A DNA stretch of 54,581 bases from Pseudomonas sp. PA27(2017) (GCF_001945445.1 NZ_MSXW01000054.1:599-55179), one strand, 5' to 3'; numbered from the stretch's first letter, positions 31,838-40,521 are shown. Program-made: numbers and translations. The notes: generated from the letters alone by a model not told the origin.

Positions 31838-32395
31838 ATGCAAGACGACGACCTTTCCCTGTTCAAAGCCCAGCTGCAAGGCGTGAAGCCGATCAAGCAC
31901 GATCGCGCCGACACCGGTAAGCCGAAGAGCGATCGTGCGCGCCTGGCCACCTTGCGCCAGGCAGCCACGCAACGTACCGACACCATCAAGGTCGATGGCC
32001 TGTCCGATCAGTTCGTCATCGACGTCGGCGCCGAAGACGCGCTCTTCTGGGCGGGCAACGGCGTGCAGGACGGCCAGATGCGCAAGCTCAAACTCGGCCA
32101 GATTCCCTTCGACGGTAGCCTCGATCTGCACGGCATGAGCGTCGAGAAGGCCCGCGACACCCTTTGGGAGTTTCTCGCCGAAGCCACCAAGCTGGAAATC
32201 CGCTGCGTGCGGGTGACCCACGGCAAGGCGGTACGCATCGATGGCCGCAAGCCGATGATCAAGAGCCACGTGAACACCTGGCTGCGCCAGCATCCGCAGG
32301 TGCTGGGTTTTGCCTCCTGCGTGGCCAAGCACGGGGGCACGGGGGCGGTCTATGTGATGCTCAAGCGCACCATGATGGATGGTCGTGACGACTGA
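31838..32395 (+). CDS. Smr-domain protein (DNA/RNA endonuclease-like)
   Basis: Stand-alone small MutS-related (Smr) protein, 185 residues. A charged N-terminal part (about 1-85) precedes the Smr domain (about 92-180) with its hallmarks LDLHG (95-99), VTHGKAVRIDG and CVAKHGGTGAVYVML. Smr proteins nick or cleave nucleic acids; the SmrB relatives cleave mRNA at collided ribosomes and SmrA-like ones act on DNA. The variant core here, THGKAVRI where many have THGKG, fits the YfcN/SmrA-like group of pseudomonads. The gene is followed by a bidirectional terminator shared with efp. Confidence 0.88.
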   Translation: MQDDDLSLFKAQLQGVKPIKHDRADTGKPKSDRARLATLRQAATQRTDTIKVDGLSDQFVIDVGAEDALFWAGNGVQDGQMRKLKLGQIPFDGSLDLHGMSVEKARDTLWEFLAEATKLEIRCVRVTHGKAVRIDGRKPMIKSHVNTWLRQHPQVLGFASCVAKHGGTGAVYVMLKRTMMDGRDD

Positions 32396-32437
32396 TCGCT
32401 CGATCGCCTTCCCCACGAAGCGCTGATCGCAGCGCAT

Positions 32438-32466
32438 AAAAAACCCGGCGCCAGGCCGGGTTTTTC
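32438..32466. terminator. Bidirectional terminator between smr and efp
   Basis: AAAAAACCCGGC (32438-32449) and GCCGGGTTTTT (32455-32465) form a stem flanked by an A-run and a T-run, so it can stop transcription from both convergent genes. Confidence 0.9.
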
Positions 32467-32485
32467 AGTACAGCGCAGAGCTGAA

Positions 32486-33058
32486 TCAGGCCGGCGCTTT
32501 GGCGCGGGACTTGTACTCGCCGGTACGGGTATCGATCTCGATCCAGTCGCCGATTTCGCAGAAGTCGGCAACCTTCACTTCGGTACCGTTGTTCAGCTTG
32601 GCAGGCTTCATCACCTTGCCGGAAGTGTCGCCACGAGCGGAACCTTCGGTGTAGGCCAGCTGACGCACGATGGTGGTCGGCAGGTCGACGGAGATTACCT
32701 TGCCTTCGAAGAACACGGCTTCGCAGACGTCGTTCATGCCTTCTTCGATGAACGGCAGAACGCTTTCCAGGTCTTCGGCGCGCAGCTCGTAAGAGTTGTA
32801 CTCCGGATCCATGAACACGTAGTCGTCGCCACTGATGTAGGACAGGTTCACTTCCTTGCGCTCAAGGATGACCGGCTCCATCTTGTCGTCGGCTTTGTAG
32901 ACGGTTTCGGTCTTGGAGCCGTTGATCAGGTTCTTCAGCTTCATCTTGACGATGGCGCTGTTACGACCGGACTTGGTGAACTCGGCCTTCTGGATCAGCC
33001 ATGGCTGGCCATCAATCAGGGCCACGCTGTTAGGCTTCATTTCTTGTGCGGTTTTCAT
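32486..33058 (-). CDS. efp: Translation elongation factor P
   Basis: EF-P relieves ribosomes stalled at polyproline, 190 residues with three beta-barrel domains. The modification loop reads TKSGRNSA with Arg32 at the tip, the arginine type that is rhamnosylated by EarP, in contrast to the lysine type. The C-terminal GEYKSRAKA is conserved. It lies 46 bp downstream of earP, which modifies it. A TATGAT -10-like box in the gap suggests it also has its own promoter. Confidence 0.97.
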   Translation of the reverse strand: MKTAQEMKPNSVALIDGQPWLIQKAEFTKSGRNSAIVKMKLKNLINGSKTETVYKADDKMEPVILERKEVNLSYISGDDYVFMDPEYNSYELRAEDLESVLPFIEEGMNDVCEAVFFEGKVISVDLPTTIVRQLAYTEGSARGDTSGKVMKPAKLNNGTEVKVADFCEIGDWIEIDTRTGEYKSRAKAPA

Positions 33059-33103
33059 ACGAATATCCGGATCTGAATGGATTTACAAAATTCGAGGCCG
33101 CGT

Positions 33104-33109
33104 ATCATA
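33104..33109 (-). promoter_or_regulatory. Candidate -10 box for efp
   Basis: On the minus strand TATGATAC overlaps the earP stop codon, 46 bp before the efp ATG, and would give an abundant efp message independent of earP. No convincing -35 hexamer was identified. Confidence 0.4.
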
Positions 33110-34229
33110 GCCAATTTCGGTAAAACTGCACCAGCGCTGCGGCAAGATCTGCACGTACCGCCTGGCGCCTGGCCCATGCCCGTGCGTGGGCGGCCAGCTC
33201 CTCGGCGCATTGCAGCCAGGCCTCCCAGCCCGGCGCCATGTCCTCTCCCGCGTTCCAGGCCTGCCACACGGCGCGCAAAGCCGCCTGGGCCTCGCCTGAA
33301 AGCCCTTGGCAGTAAAGGGCCATGAAAGCGTCGAGCTTTTCCAGGTGCGCATCGTCCTGCTGCGGGTAGATGTGCCAGACCAGCGGCCGGCCCGCCCATT
33401 GCGCACGCACGAAGGAATCCTCGCCGCGCACCAGGTTGAGGTCGCAGCACCAGAGCAACGCGTCGTACTGCTCCTGCTGCATGAAGGGCAGCAGCTGCAC
33501 GCTCAAGGCGCCGCGCCGTATGACCTGACCCGGCTCGAGCGGCGAGCCTGCCCAATGCTGCAAGTCGCCAAGAATCCGCCCCTCCGGCACCAGCAGATGG
33601 GTCGGGATATCAGCGCCCGCCAAGGCATCCAGCCAGCTCTCTAACGCAGCGTTTTCATAGGCAAACAGGGAAACCAAGCGGGCATTGGCGCCAGGGCTGA
33701 CGCCTAGCGAAGCGAGAAACCGCGCGCGCGCCTCGGCGCTCCCCTGCAGCCTGTCGCGCGCAGCGAGCAGCCCGCTCTCGCGCAGCAGCCCGCCCGTGCC
33801 GGCGGTAAAGCCTGGAAAGAAGAAAAACTTCTGCAGGCCGCTGCCCTGCATCGACGGCAGGCCGTGGCAACCCTCGACCCAGCTCTCGGCACTCAGGTAT
33901 TCCAGATTCAGCCAGAGCACGGGCCGCGTGCGCGCGGCCATCGCCGCCACGTAGTCGTCTGGCAGATCGCATGCGAAGGCTTCGATCACCACATCCGCTG
34001 GCTTGACAGCCTGCCAGGTCTGCGGCCAATGGCGCACCTCGACCCCGCTCAGTAGCTGGCAATCGGAATCAGCATCGGCCTGCGGGCAGATACGCGCCAG
34101 CGCCGCCAGATCATCGACCCACAGACGCACTTCAGCGCCCTGCTCGGCCACCAGCTGCCGAGCCAGACGCCAGGTCACGCCGATATCGCCGTAGTTATCG
34201 ACGACGCGGCAAAAAATGTCCCATTTCAT
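33105..34229 (-). CDS. earP: EF-P arginine rhamnosyltransferase
   Basis: EarP transfers rhamnose from dTDP-rhamnose to Arg32 of EF-P, 374 residues, GT-B fold. The N-terminal CRVVDNYGDIGVTWRLARQL carries two aspartates (Asp11, Asp15) known to be essential in the family. The C-terminal nucleotide-binding half has NLVRGEDSFVRAQWAGRPLVWHIYPQQ with the key RGED motif. It sits directly upstream of efp, the standard pairing. Absence of EarP in Pseudomonas impairs growth and virulence, from published work. Confidence 0.96.
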   Translation of the reverse strand: MKWDIFCRVVDNYGDIGVTWRLARQLVAEQGAEVRLWVDDLAALARICPQADADSDCQLLSGVEVRHWPQTWQAVKPADVVIEAFACDLPDDYVAAMAARTRPVLWLNLEYLSAESWVEGCHGLPSMQGSGLQKFFFFPGFTAGTGGLLRESGLLAARDRLQGSAEARARFLASLGVSPGANARLVSLFAYENAALESWLDALAGADIPTHLLVPEGRILGDLQHWAGSPLEPGQVIRRGALSVQLLPFMQQEQYDALLWCCDLNLVRGEDSFVRAQWAGRPLVWHIYPQQDDAHLEKLDAFMALYCQGLSGEAQAALRAVWQAWNAGEDMAPGWEAWLQCAEELAAHARAWARRQAVRADLAAALVQFYRNWL

Positions 34230-34262
34230 GGCCGCACGCCCCTCATTCGATGCTTTTCACCT

Positions 34263-35609
34263 TCAGGCCTGAAGCCCACCTTCGCGCTCCCGGGCGTCCA
34301 TCGTCATATCGACCACCGGCTCGGCGACCTCGACACCGGGCACTACGTCGGAAAGGTCCTCCATACGCTCGTGCTCGAGCGCGCCCTGGACCAGGTCCTC
34401 GGTCACCCGCAGCTCCGCACCCACCATCGAGGCGGGCGTCGCCGGCTCGAATGGTGCCACAGGCTGCGGCGCCGGGCGCAGCTTGCGACGCCAGAAGAAC
34501 AACAGCACCAGGCAACCGTTGAGCAGGCTGAAGGCCAGGAACAAACCGGCGTCGCCGTGGTGCTCCATCAGCGGCGAAATCATCAGCGGGCTGATCGCCG
34601 AGCCCAGGGAATTGATCAGCAGCAGCCCCTGCACCATGCGCACCAGCGCGCCAGCCGGCGCCCGGTCAGCGGCATGGCTGACCGCCACCGGGTAGACGGC
34701 GAACACCCCGCCCCCCAGCAGGAACAGCAACACCATGAGCAGCAGCGGCGATGACGGCAGAATCATGATCGCCAGCGAAATCAGCAGGCAGAACAGGCTC
34801 AGCACGATCAGCACGCTCTGCCGATCATGCTGGTCGGACCAGCGCCCCACCGGGTATTGCAGCAGCATGGCGCCGAGAATCACGCTGGCCATCATCTGCC
34901 CGACCTCGCTGACGCTCATGCCGACGCGCTGCAGGTACAGCGGCAGCAGCGAATAGACCGCCGCAATGGCGATGCCGGAGCCGAAGCAGCCAATCACCCC
35001 GGTTGGGGTCATGCGGATCAACTGATGGGGCAGCAGCGGTTCGACCTTTTCCACCAGCGGCGTGACCCGCGGAATGATGCCCATGGGCAGCACCGACAAC
35101 GACGCCAGGAGCCCCGCCACCATGAACGGCGCGGTTTCGCCCCAGGCATCGATGGCGCCAAGCTGCAGCTGGCCAAGCATGCCGGAGCCGTACAGCGCCA
35201 TCATGTACAACGCCAGCAGGCGACCACGCACCTTCTGGTCGCCCGCCAGGAGCATCCAGCTTTCGACGACGAGAAACACCCCGAGAATCGACCAGCCGGC
35301 GATCAGCCGGAAGACGAACCAGGCCCAAGGGTCGAAGAACAGTCCCTGCAACAACACGCTCACCGCCGTCAGCGAAGCGAAACTGCTGTAGGCGCGGATA
35401 TGGCCGATGCGCAGGATCAGCCGGTCATTGAACAACGCCCCCAGGGTCAGGCCGATGAAATAGGACGCCGACACGATACCGATCACCGTCGCCGACACCC
35501 CGGCTGCGTCCAGGCGCAGCGTGGTCAGCGATGATATGAAGCCGTTACCGATACTGATGATGAACAAACCGAGCAAGGGCCCCAGCGCCATGCCAAGCAA
35601 TTGCGACAT
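34263..35609 (-). CDS. MFS transporter (YcaD-like, second copy)
   Basis: Major facilitator, 448 residues, 12 helices, then a charged cytoplasmic tail of about 60 residues (DLSDVVPGVEVAEPVVDMTM). Shared features with the carrier at 24789-26078 are LRIGHIRAYSSFASL, LVVESWMLLAGDQKVRGRLL and the RWSDQHDR loop. The ATG at 35609 begins MSQLLGMALGPLLGL; an upstream ATG would add 12 residues. It lies 33 bp upstream of earP in the same direction and could be cotranscribed with earP-efp. Substrate unknown. Confidence 0.88.
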   Translation of the reverse strand: MSQLLGMALGPLLGLFIISIGNGFISSLTTLRLDAAGVSATVIGIVSASYFIGLTLGALFNDRLILRIGHIRAYSSFASLTAVSVLLQGLFFDPWAWFVFRLIAGWSILGVFLVVESWMLLAGDQKVRGRLLALYMMALYGSGMLGQLQLGAIDAWGETAPFMVAGLLASLSVLPMGIIPRVTPLVEKVEPLLPHQLIRMTPTGVIGCFGSGIAIAAVYSLLPLYLQRVGMSVSEVGQMMASVILGAMLLQYPVGRWSDQHDRQSVLIVLSLFCLLISLAIMILPSSPLLLMVLLFLLGGGVFAVYPVAVSHAADRAPAGALVRMVQGLLLINSLGSAISPLMISPLMEHHGDAGLFLAFSLLNGCLVLLFFWRRKLRPAPQPVAPFEPATPASMVGAELRVTEDLVQGALEHERMEDLSDVVPGVEVAEPVVDMTMDAREREGGLQA

Positions 35610-36003
35610 AAAAACCTCGAAGCGATGACGCCGAAGGAGGCGCATCGAGAAAAGAGTGCTGTTGCCGTTAAGCGCAATCTACGCTGCACAGACAGATACG
35701 ACGGCATGACATGCTCGCGTACCTTGATGCATCAGTAAAAAAGCCACGAAAGAAACGCGGACGCCAAGAAATCAAAGCCTCGGAACCGTATGGCTTTTTG
35801 ACTCTTGATCTTGTTGGAAGGCGGGAGTTGAAACGATGAAGCCTGACGGGAGCAGGCTGCCCCATCAAACGCGGCGGACGATACACGAGCCAATCAGCCT
35901 AGACAATCGGGCCACCCTCAAGCTCGCCCGTAAACGCCGGAGATTCATCAACATCACGTACGAATTAGCGTACGACACGAGCATCTCCAAGAGGCCAAGC
36001 ATC
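35610..36003. other. 394-bp gap before the toxin-antitoxin pair
   Basis: No gene is convincing here. An open frame runs in phase with the antitoxin from ATG 35836 to its start, adding 56 basic, low-similarity codons; I do not count it. The right end carries the twin CGTACG operator. The left end should hold the promoter of the minus-strand MFS gene. Base composition is slightly lower in GC than the neighbours, which fits an acquired toxin-antitoxin cassette. Confidence 0.5.
35957..35974. promoter_or_regulatory. YefM-YoeB operator
   Basis: CGTACG occurs at 35957-35962 and 35969-35974, 12 bp centre to centre, 30 bp before the antitoxin ATG. E. coli yefM-yoeB is repressed at two TGTACA palindromes with the same 12-bp spacing, from published work, so this is a likely autoregulatory site. 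Confidence 0.6.
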
Positions 36004-36246
36004 ATGCAAATACTCACCGCCAGTAAAGCACGCACCAATCTGTATCGCCTGATGGATCAGTCCGCGGAATCTCATCAGCCGATCATGATCTCGGGCAAGC
36101 GCACCAACTCCGTCCTGGTCTCGGCCGAGGACTGGCAAGCCATCCAGGAAACGCTATACCTGCTGTCTGTTCCGGGCATGCGCGAATCCATCAAGGAAGG
36201 CGTGGAAGAGACGGTAGACGACTGTGCCAAAGAACTGGATTGGTGA
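36004..36246 (+). CDS. yefM: YefM/Phd-family antitoxin
   Basis: Antitoxin of 80 residues. The N-terminal Phd/YefM DNA-binding fold (MQILTASKARTNLYRLMDQS, ILSGKRTN-like MISGKRTNSVLVSAEDWQAI) is followed by an acidic C-terminus (SIKEGVEETVDDCAKELDW) that would wrap and neutralise YoeB. It overlaps the toxin start by 4 bp (GTGA). The ATG at 36004 gives the standard length. It represses the operon through the twin palindromes upstream. Confidence 0.92.
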   Translation: MQILTASKARTNLYRLMDQSAESHQPIMISGKRTNSVLVSAEDWQAIQETLYLLSVPGMRESIKEGVEETVDDCAKELDW

Positions 36247-36506
36247 CTTGGCAGCTCGCATTCACAAAACAGGCTCAGAAAGACGCCAGGAAGCTTGCTG
36301 CGGCAGGCTTGAAGGACAAGGCCAAGGCCTTGCCGGATGTGGTACAGGTGAACCCCTTCCAGAACCCGCCGCCCTTCGAGACGCTGGTGGGCGACCTGTC
36401 CGGCACCTACTTGCGGCGTATCAACATCCAGCACCGGCTCGTTTATCAGGTGCTGCAGGATGAGCACGTGGTCAAGGTGCTGCGGCTCTGGATCCACTAC
36501 GAATAA
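36243..36506 (+). CDS. yoeB: YoeB/Txe-family mRNA interferase toxin
   Basis: RelE-superfamily toxin, 87 residues, that cleaves mRNA on the ribosome. The C-terminal half keeps PPPFETLVGDLSGTYLRRINIQ and HRLVYQVLQDEHVVKVLRLWIHYE. These correspond to the YoeB active-site glutamate, arginine and histidine (WIHYE aligns with RYHY). GTG at 36243 overlaps the antitoxin stop; a TTG one codon earlier is also possible. The key residues look intact, so the toxin is probably functional. The pair sits beside a tRNA-Ser gene. Confidence 0.93.
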   Translation: MTWQLAFTKQAQKDARKLAAAGLKDKAKALPDVVQVNPFQNPPPFETLVGDLSGTYLRRINIQHRLVYQVLQDEHVVKVLRLWIHYE

Positions 36507-36548
36507 GCGCTTTCGACACTTCTTCGACAGCTACCCGACCCGGAATGC

Positions 36549-36583
36549 AAAAAGCCCCGAAAAAGTAACTTTTTCAGGGCTTT
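36549..36583. terminator. Bidirectional terminator between yoeB and tRNA-Ser
   Basis: AAAAGCCCCGAAAAAGT pairs with ACTTTTTCAGGGCTTT, with runs of A and T at both ends. It serves the convergent yoeB and tRNA-Ser transcripts. Confidence 0.85.
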
Positions 36584-36597
36584 AGGTATTGCGAAAG

Positions 36598-36687
36598 TGG
36601 CGGTGAAGAAGGGATTCGAACCCTTGATACGATTTCTCGTATACACACTTTCCAGGCGTGCTCCTTCAACCGCTCGGACACTTCACC
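36598..36687 (-). tRNA. tRNA-Ser (GGA)
   Basis: Ninety-base class II tRNA with a long variable arm (TATACGAGAAATCGTATC). The acceptor GGTGAAG pairs with CTTCACC, discriminator G, and the CCA is encoded. The anticodon loop CTGGAAA gives GGA. The T arm has GGTTCGAATCC. It reads serine codons UCC and UCU. Confidence 0.95.
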
Positions 36688-36723
36688 GGATCTCGCCAGA
36701 CGCGCTGTCTGTCGAGGCGCGCT

Positions 36724-36752
36724 AATGTAATCGAAGGTTTGCCCAAACGCAA
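36724..36752 (-). promoter_or_regulatory. Promoter of tRNA-Ser
   Basis: On the minus strand TTGCGT, a 17-bp spacer and TACATT are followed by AGCGCGCC, a GC-rich discriminator typical of stringently controlled stable RNA promoters. It lies 36 bp before the mature tRNA. The rest of the 334-bp gap up to 37021 shows nothing else certain. Confidence 0.65.
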
Positions 36753-37021
36753 AACTTTTTTCAAAAGATTCATGCGCTTAAGCCATCGGGAACAATAGCC
36801 AGCCTGCTCCGTTGACGGAGCAAGGCACCCAGCAGCGTCAGGCGCCGGGCAAAGCAGCCTGCAAATATGGGCAGTGGTGATCCGTCCACTCCATCATCGG
36901 CGCGATCGAGCGACAGCCTGTTTGCCTGCCGCCACCCTGACTCTACGGTCACCCTTCGTGCTTTACCGGATCACGGCGGATGGGTAACGTCAGCCGCACA
37001 TTTCACAACAAGGAGTCGACC

Positions 37022-37711
37022 ATGAGCGACCTGATCAGCTACCAACTCGATGACGGCATCGCCACGCTGACTCTCAACAACGGCAAGGTCAATGCGATCT
37101 CGCCGGCGATGATCGATGCCTTCAATGCGGCCCTGGACCGAGCGACCCAGGACAAGGCCATCGTCATCCTTACCGGGCAGCCGGGTATTCTCTCCGGTGG
37201 CTATGACCTCAAGGTGATGACCTCCGGCCCGCAGAATGCCATCGACCTGGTCGCCGCCGGCTCGACGCTGGCCAGGCGCATGCTCGCCCATCCGTACCCG
37301 ATCATCGCCGCCTGCCCCGGCCATGCGGTGGCCAAGGGCGCCTTTCTGCTGCTTTCCAGTGACTACCGTATCGGCGTCGAAGGCGCCTTTACCATCGGCC
37401 TCAACGAAGTGCAGATCGGCATGACCATGCACCACGTCGGCATCGAACTGGCCCGAGATCGTCTGCGCAAGTCCGCCTTCCATCGCTCGGTGATCAACGG
37501 CGAGATGTTCGACCCGCAAGGCGCCGTCGATGCCGGCTTCCTCGACAAGGTGGTGCCGGTCGAGCAACTGCTGGCGACCGCCCAGGCCGTGGCGGCGCAG
37601 TTCAAGAAGATCAACATGAACGCGCACCGCAAGACCAAGCTCAAGGTGCGCGCAGCGCTACTGGAAACCCTCGATAAGGCGATCGAGCTGGACAAGCAGC
37701 ATTCGCTGTAA
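37022..37711 (+). CDS. Enoyl-CoA hydratase/isomerase (crotonase) family
   Basis: Crotonase-fold protein, 229 residues, somewhat short for the family (about 255). Landmarks are IATLTLNNGKVNAISPAMID, the oxyanion-hole segment VILTGQPGILSGGYDLKVMT and CPGHAVAKGAFLLLSSDYRIG. The usual catalytic glutamate region reads GLNEVQIGMTMHH. The ATG at 37022 follows AAGGAG. It most resembles P. aeruginosa PA2841. It may hydrate or isomerise an unsaturated acyl-CoA; the exact substrate is unknown. Confidence 0.88.
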   Translation: MSDLISYQLDDGIATLTLNNGKVNAISPAMIDAFNAALDRATQDKAIVILTGQPGILSGGYDLKVMTSGPQNAIDLVAAGSTLARRMLAHPYPIIAACPGHAVAKGAFLLLSSDYRIGVEGAFTIGLNEVQIGMTMHHVGIELARDRLRKSAFHRSVINGEMFDPQGAVDAGFLDKVVPVEQLLATAQAVAAQFKKINMNAHRKTKLKVRAALLETLDKAIELDKQHSL

Positions 37712-37800
37712 GCCAGCCGTGAAAAAGCCGCTCACGCGGCTGCTGAGCGCGGCGAGATAAGCAGGTAAGCTGCCAGCACCAATCTGGCGTGGGGCACACC

Positions 37801-38772
37801 ATGGGCGAAATGGTCGCAGCAGCGGTTTACAGCAAGGGCCGCAAGGTCAGCGATATTCATCTTGACGAGGGTCGGGAATGGGCCGGCAAGCCCGAGCACT
37901 TCGTGTGGATCGGCCTGCACGATCCCGGCAGCCAGGAACTCGGCAACCTGCAGCGCCAGTTCAACCTGCACGAACTGGCCCTGGAAGATGCCCTGCAGCG
38001 CCACACCCGTCCCAAGCTGGAGATTTTCGGCGACGCGCTGTTTCTGGTGCTCTATTCGCCGGTGCAGGTCGGCGGCGAGCTGACCTTCGTGGAAACCCAG
38101 CTGTTCGCCGGCAAGAGCTACGTGATCAGTGCCCGCTACGGCGATTCGGCGCCTTACTCCAAGGTGCGCCAGCGCTGCGAAGCCAGGCCGCTGCTGCTCG
38201 AGCACGGCGAAGACTTCGTGCTCTACGCGCTGATCAGCTTCATCATCGAAAATTACCGGCCGCTGATGGACGCCTATTACAGCGAGTTGGAGCAGCTCGA
38301 ACAGACCGTACTCGAATGCGCCATGACCCACAGCGAGGTGGTGCGCATCCAACAACTGCGCCGCGACCTGCTACGCCTGCGCCGCAACATCGGGCCCCTC
38401 GCGGAGATCTGCCAGGAGCTGCAGCACCTGGACTTCCCCTTCATCGACAAGAACATGCGACCGTACTTTCGCGACGTAGCGATTCACGTCAATCGCCTGC
38501 TCGAAGACCTGACCAACCTGCGCGAGATGGCCGATCATGCCATCGAGATCGGCCTGCTGCTCGAGTCGTCCCGGCAAAGCGTGGTGCAGCGTAAATTCGC
38601 CGCCTGGGCAGCGATCCTGGCCTTCCCTACCGCCGTGGCCGGTATCTACGGCATGAACTTTCACAACATGCCGGAGCTGACCTGGCAGTACGGCTATTTC
38701 GCCGTACTCGGCGTGATCGGCGCAGGTTGTGCCGGGCTCTACGCCAGCTTCCGCCATTACGGCTGGCTGTAG
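37801..38772 (+). CDS. CorA/ZntB-family divalent cation transporter
   Basis: CorA-superfamily transporter, 323 residues. A large N-terminal cytoplasmic domain (about 1-255) with long helices (YYSELEQLEQTVLECAMTHS) precedes two C-terminal membrane helices. The pore signature GMN is present in VAGIYGMNFHNMPE between them. It may move magnesium, cobalt or nickel. The start is uncertain among GTG 37789, ATG 37801 and ATG 37810; GGGG lies suitably before 37801. It lies about 90 bp after the crotonase gene and is convergent with the ABC permease. Confidence 0.88.
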   Translation: MGEMVAAAVYSKGRKVSDIHLDEGREWAGKPEHFVWIGLHDPGSQELGNLQRQFNLHELALEDALQRHTRPKLEIFGDALFLVLYSPVQVGGELTFVETQLFAGKSYVISARYGDSAPYSKVRQRCEARPLLLEHGEDFVLYALISFIIENYRPLMDAYYSELEQLEQTVLECAMTHSEVVRIQQLRRDLLRLRRNIGPLAEICQELQHLDFPFIDKNMRPYFRDVAIHVNRLLEDLTNLREMADHAIEIGLLLESSRQSVVQRKFAAWAAILAFPTAVAGIYGMNFHNMPELTWQYGYFAVLGVIGAGCAGLYASFRHYGWL

Positions 38773-38803
38773 GGCTCGCCCGCAGCCTGCCGCGACAAAC
38801 CGC

Positions 38804-39592
38804 TTACTGACGCATCCCGCGCCCGCTGACCAGCAGGCGCACGCACAGCACATAGAGCACCGCCGTGGCGACCAGCATGAAGCCGATGGCGGTGCCGATG
38901 CTGATATCCGACACACCAAGGATGCCGTAACGGAAGGCGTTGACCATGTGCAGCACCGGGTTGGCCATCGATACCGTCTGCCAGAATGGCGGCAGCAGGC
39001 TGATCGAATAGAACACCCCACCCAGGTAGGTCAGCGGCGTCAGCACGAAGGTCGGGATGATCGAGATGTCGTCGAAGTTGCGTGCGAACACCGCGTTGAC
39101 GAAGCCGCCCAGGGAAAAGATGGTCGCCGTCAGCAATACCACCAGCACCGTCAACCCGAGGTGATGCACCTGCAAATGGGTGAAGAACAGCGATAGAAGC
39201 GTGACGATGATGCCGACCGCCAGGCCGCGCAGCACGCCACCGGTGACGTAGCCGATGAGGATGGTGTGCGGCGAGACTGGCGACACCATCAGCTCCTCGA
39301 CCGAGCGCTGGAACTTGCTGCCGAAGAAGCTCGACACCACGTTGCCGTAGGCGTTGGTGATCACCGACATCATGATCAAACCCGGCACGATGTACTCCAT
39401 GTAGGTGAAGCCATCCATGTCGCCGATCTGTCGGCCGATCAGGTTGCCGAAGATCACGAAGTACAAAACCATGGTGATCGCCGGCGGCAGCAGGGTCTGT
39501 GGCCAGATGCGCATGAAGCGGCGCACTTCGCGATAGACGATGGTGCGCAAGGCCACCAGGTTGGCGCTGAACTCGGACTGCTCGTGCATCAT
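38804..39592 (-). CDS. ABC-2 type permease (YadH-like)
   Basis: Inner-membrane permease of an ABC-2 exporter, 262 residues with six predicted helices. Family motifs are the N-terminal ALRTIVYREVRRFMRIWPQT and SFFGSKFQRSVEELMVSPVS, followed by PLTYLGGVFYSISLLP, the ABC-2 signature. It overlaps the ATPase gene by 4 bp. The pair matches PA2811-PA2812 in P. aeruginosa and E. coli YadGH. Substrate unknown; a drug, lipid or polysaccharide export role is guessed for the family. Confidence 0.93.
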   Translation of the reverse strand: MMHEQSEFSANLVALRTIVYREVRRFMRIWPQTLLPPAITMVLYFVIFGNLIGRQIGDMDGFTYMEYIVPGLIMMSVITNAYGNVVSSFFGSKFQRSVEELMVSPVSPHTILIGYVTGGVLRGLAVGIIVTLLSLFFTHLQVHHLGLTVLVVLLTATIFSLGGFVNAVFARNFDDISIIPTFVLTPLTYLGGVFYSISLLPPFWQTVSMANPVLHMVNAFRYGILGVSDISIGTAIGFMLVATAVLYVLCVRLLVSGRGMRQ

Positions 39593-40521
39593 ACGGCCAC
39601 CTTCGACAGGTTCTTCTCGACCAGGGACACGAACAGCTCCTCCAGGCGGTTGCTCTTGTTACGCAGGCTCAGCACCTCGATGTCATGCGCCGCCAACTGG
39701 CGGAACAGATCGGTGACGCCCTGGCTCTTGTCGACCTGCACCTCGAGGGTGTGGCGGTCGACCAGCTTGGCGGGGTAGCCGGCAAGAGCTGGCACGGCTG
39801 CCAGGTCGTGCTTGAGATCGAGCAGGAAGGTCTCGACGTGCAGCTTGCCCAGCAGCGCCTTCATGCTGGTGTTTTCTACGATCCGCCCATGGTCGATGAT
39901 GCCGATGTTGCGGCACAGCTGCTCGGCCTCTTCCAGATAATGGGTGGTGAGGATGATGGTGATGCCCTGCTTGTTGAGGTCGGTGAGAAAGCTCCACATC
40001 GAACGGCGCAGCTCGATGTCGACGCCCGCGGTCGGCTCGTCGAGGATCAGCAGGCGCGGCTCATGAACCAGCGCGCGGGCGATCATCAGCCGGCGCTTCA
40101 TGCCACCGGAGAGCTCCCGTGACGCCACGCCGCGCTTTTCCCACAACCCAAGCTGGGTGAGGTACTGCTCGGCGCGCTCTTTGGCCAGGCGCGCGGGAAT
40201 ACCGTAGTAACCCGCCTGGGTCACGACGATATCGAAGACCTTCTCGAACTGGTTGAAGTTGAACTCCTGAGGCACCACGCCGAGGCAGCGCTTGAGCGCA
40301 GCGGGCTGGGCATCGAGGTCATGGCCAAACACGTTGACCGTGCCGCTGGACTTGTTCACCAGAGTGGAAAGAATGCCGATGGTGGTGGACTTGCCGGCAC
40401 CGTTGGGCCCCAGCAAGGCGAAGAAGTCACCCTCGGCGACGTCGAGATCGAGACCGTGCAAGGCGGTGAAGCCGTTGCCGTAGGTTTTGGTCAGCTGTCG
40501 GATCGACAGAGCAGTACTCAT
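39589..40521 (-). CDS. ABC-2 exporter ATP-binding subunit (YadG-like)
   Basis: ATPase of 310 residues. Walker A is GPNGAGKSTT, the signature LSGGMKRRLMIARAL, Walker B LLILDEPTAGVD, and the H-loop histidine in TTHYLEEA. A C-terminal extension (about 225-310) couples to the permease. The ATG at 40521 begins MSTALSIRQLTKTYG. It is the first gene of the two-gene operon. Confidence 0.95.
   Translation of the reverse strand: MSTALSIRQLTKTYGNGFTALHGLDLDVAEGDFFALLGPNGAGKSTTIGILSTLVNKSSGTVNVFGHDLDAQPAALKRCLGVVPQEFNFNQFEKVFDIVVTQAGYYGIPARLAKERAEQYLTQLGLWEKRGVASRELSGGMKRRLMIARALVHEPRLLILDEPTAGVDIELRRSMWSFLTDLNKQGITIILTTHYLEEAEQLCRNIGIIDHGRIVENTSMKALLGKLHVETFLLDLKHDLAAVPALAGYPAKLVDRHTLEVQVDKSQGVTDLFRQLAAHDIEVLSLRNKSNRLEELFVSLVEKNLSKVAV

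Noticed and set aside
35836..36003. N-terminal extension of the antitoxin
   Set aside because: Adds 56 basic residues outside the Phd/YefM fold and would place the operator inside the coding sequence.
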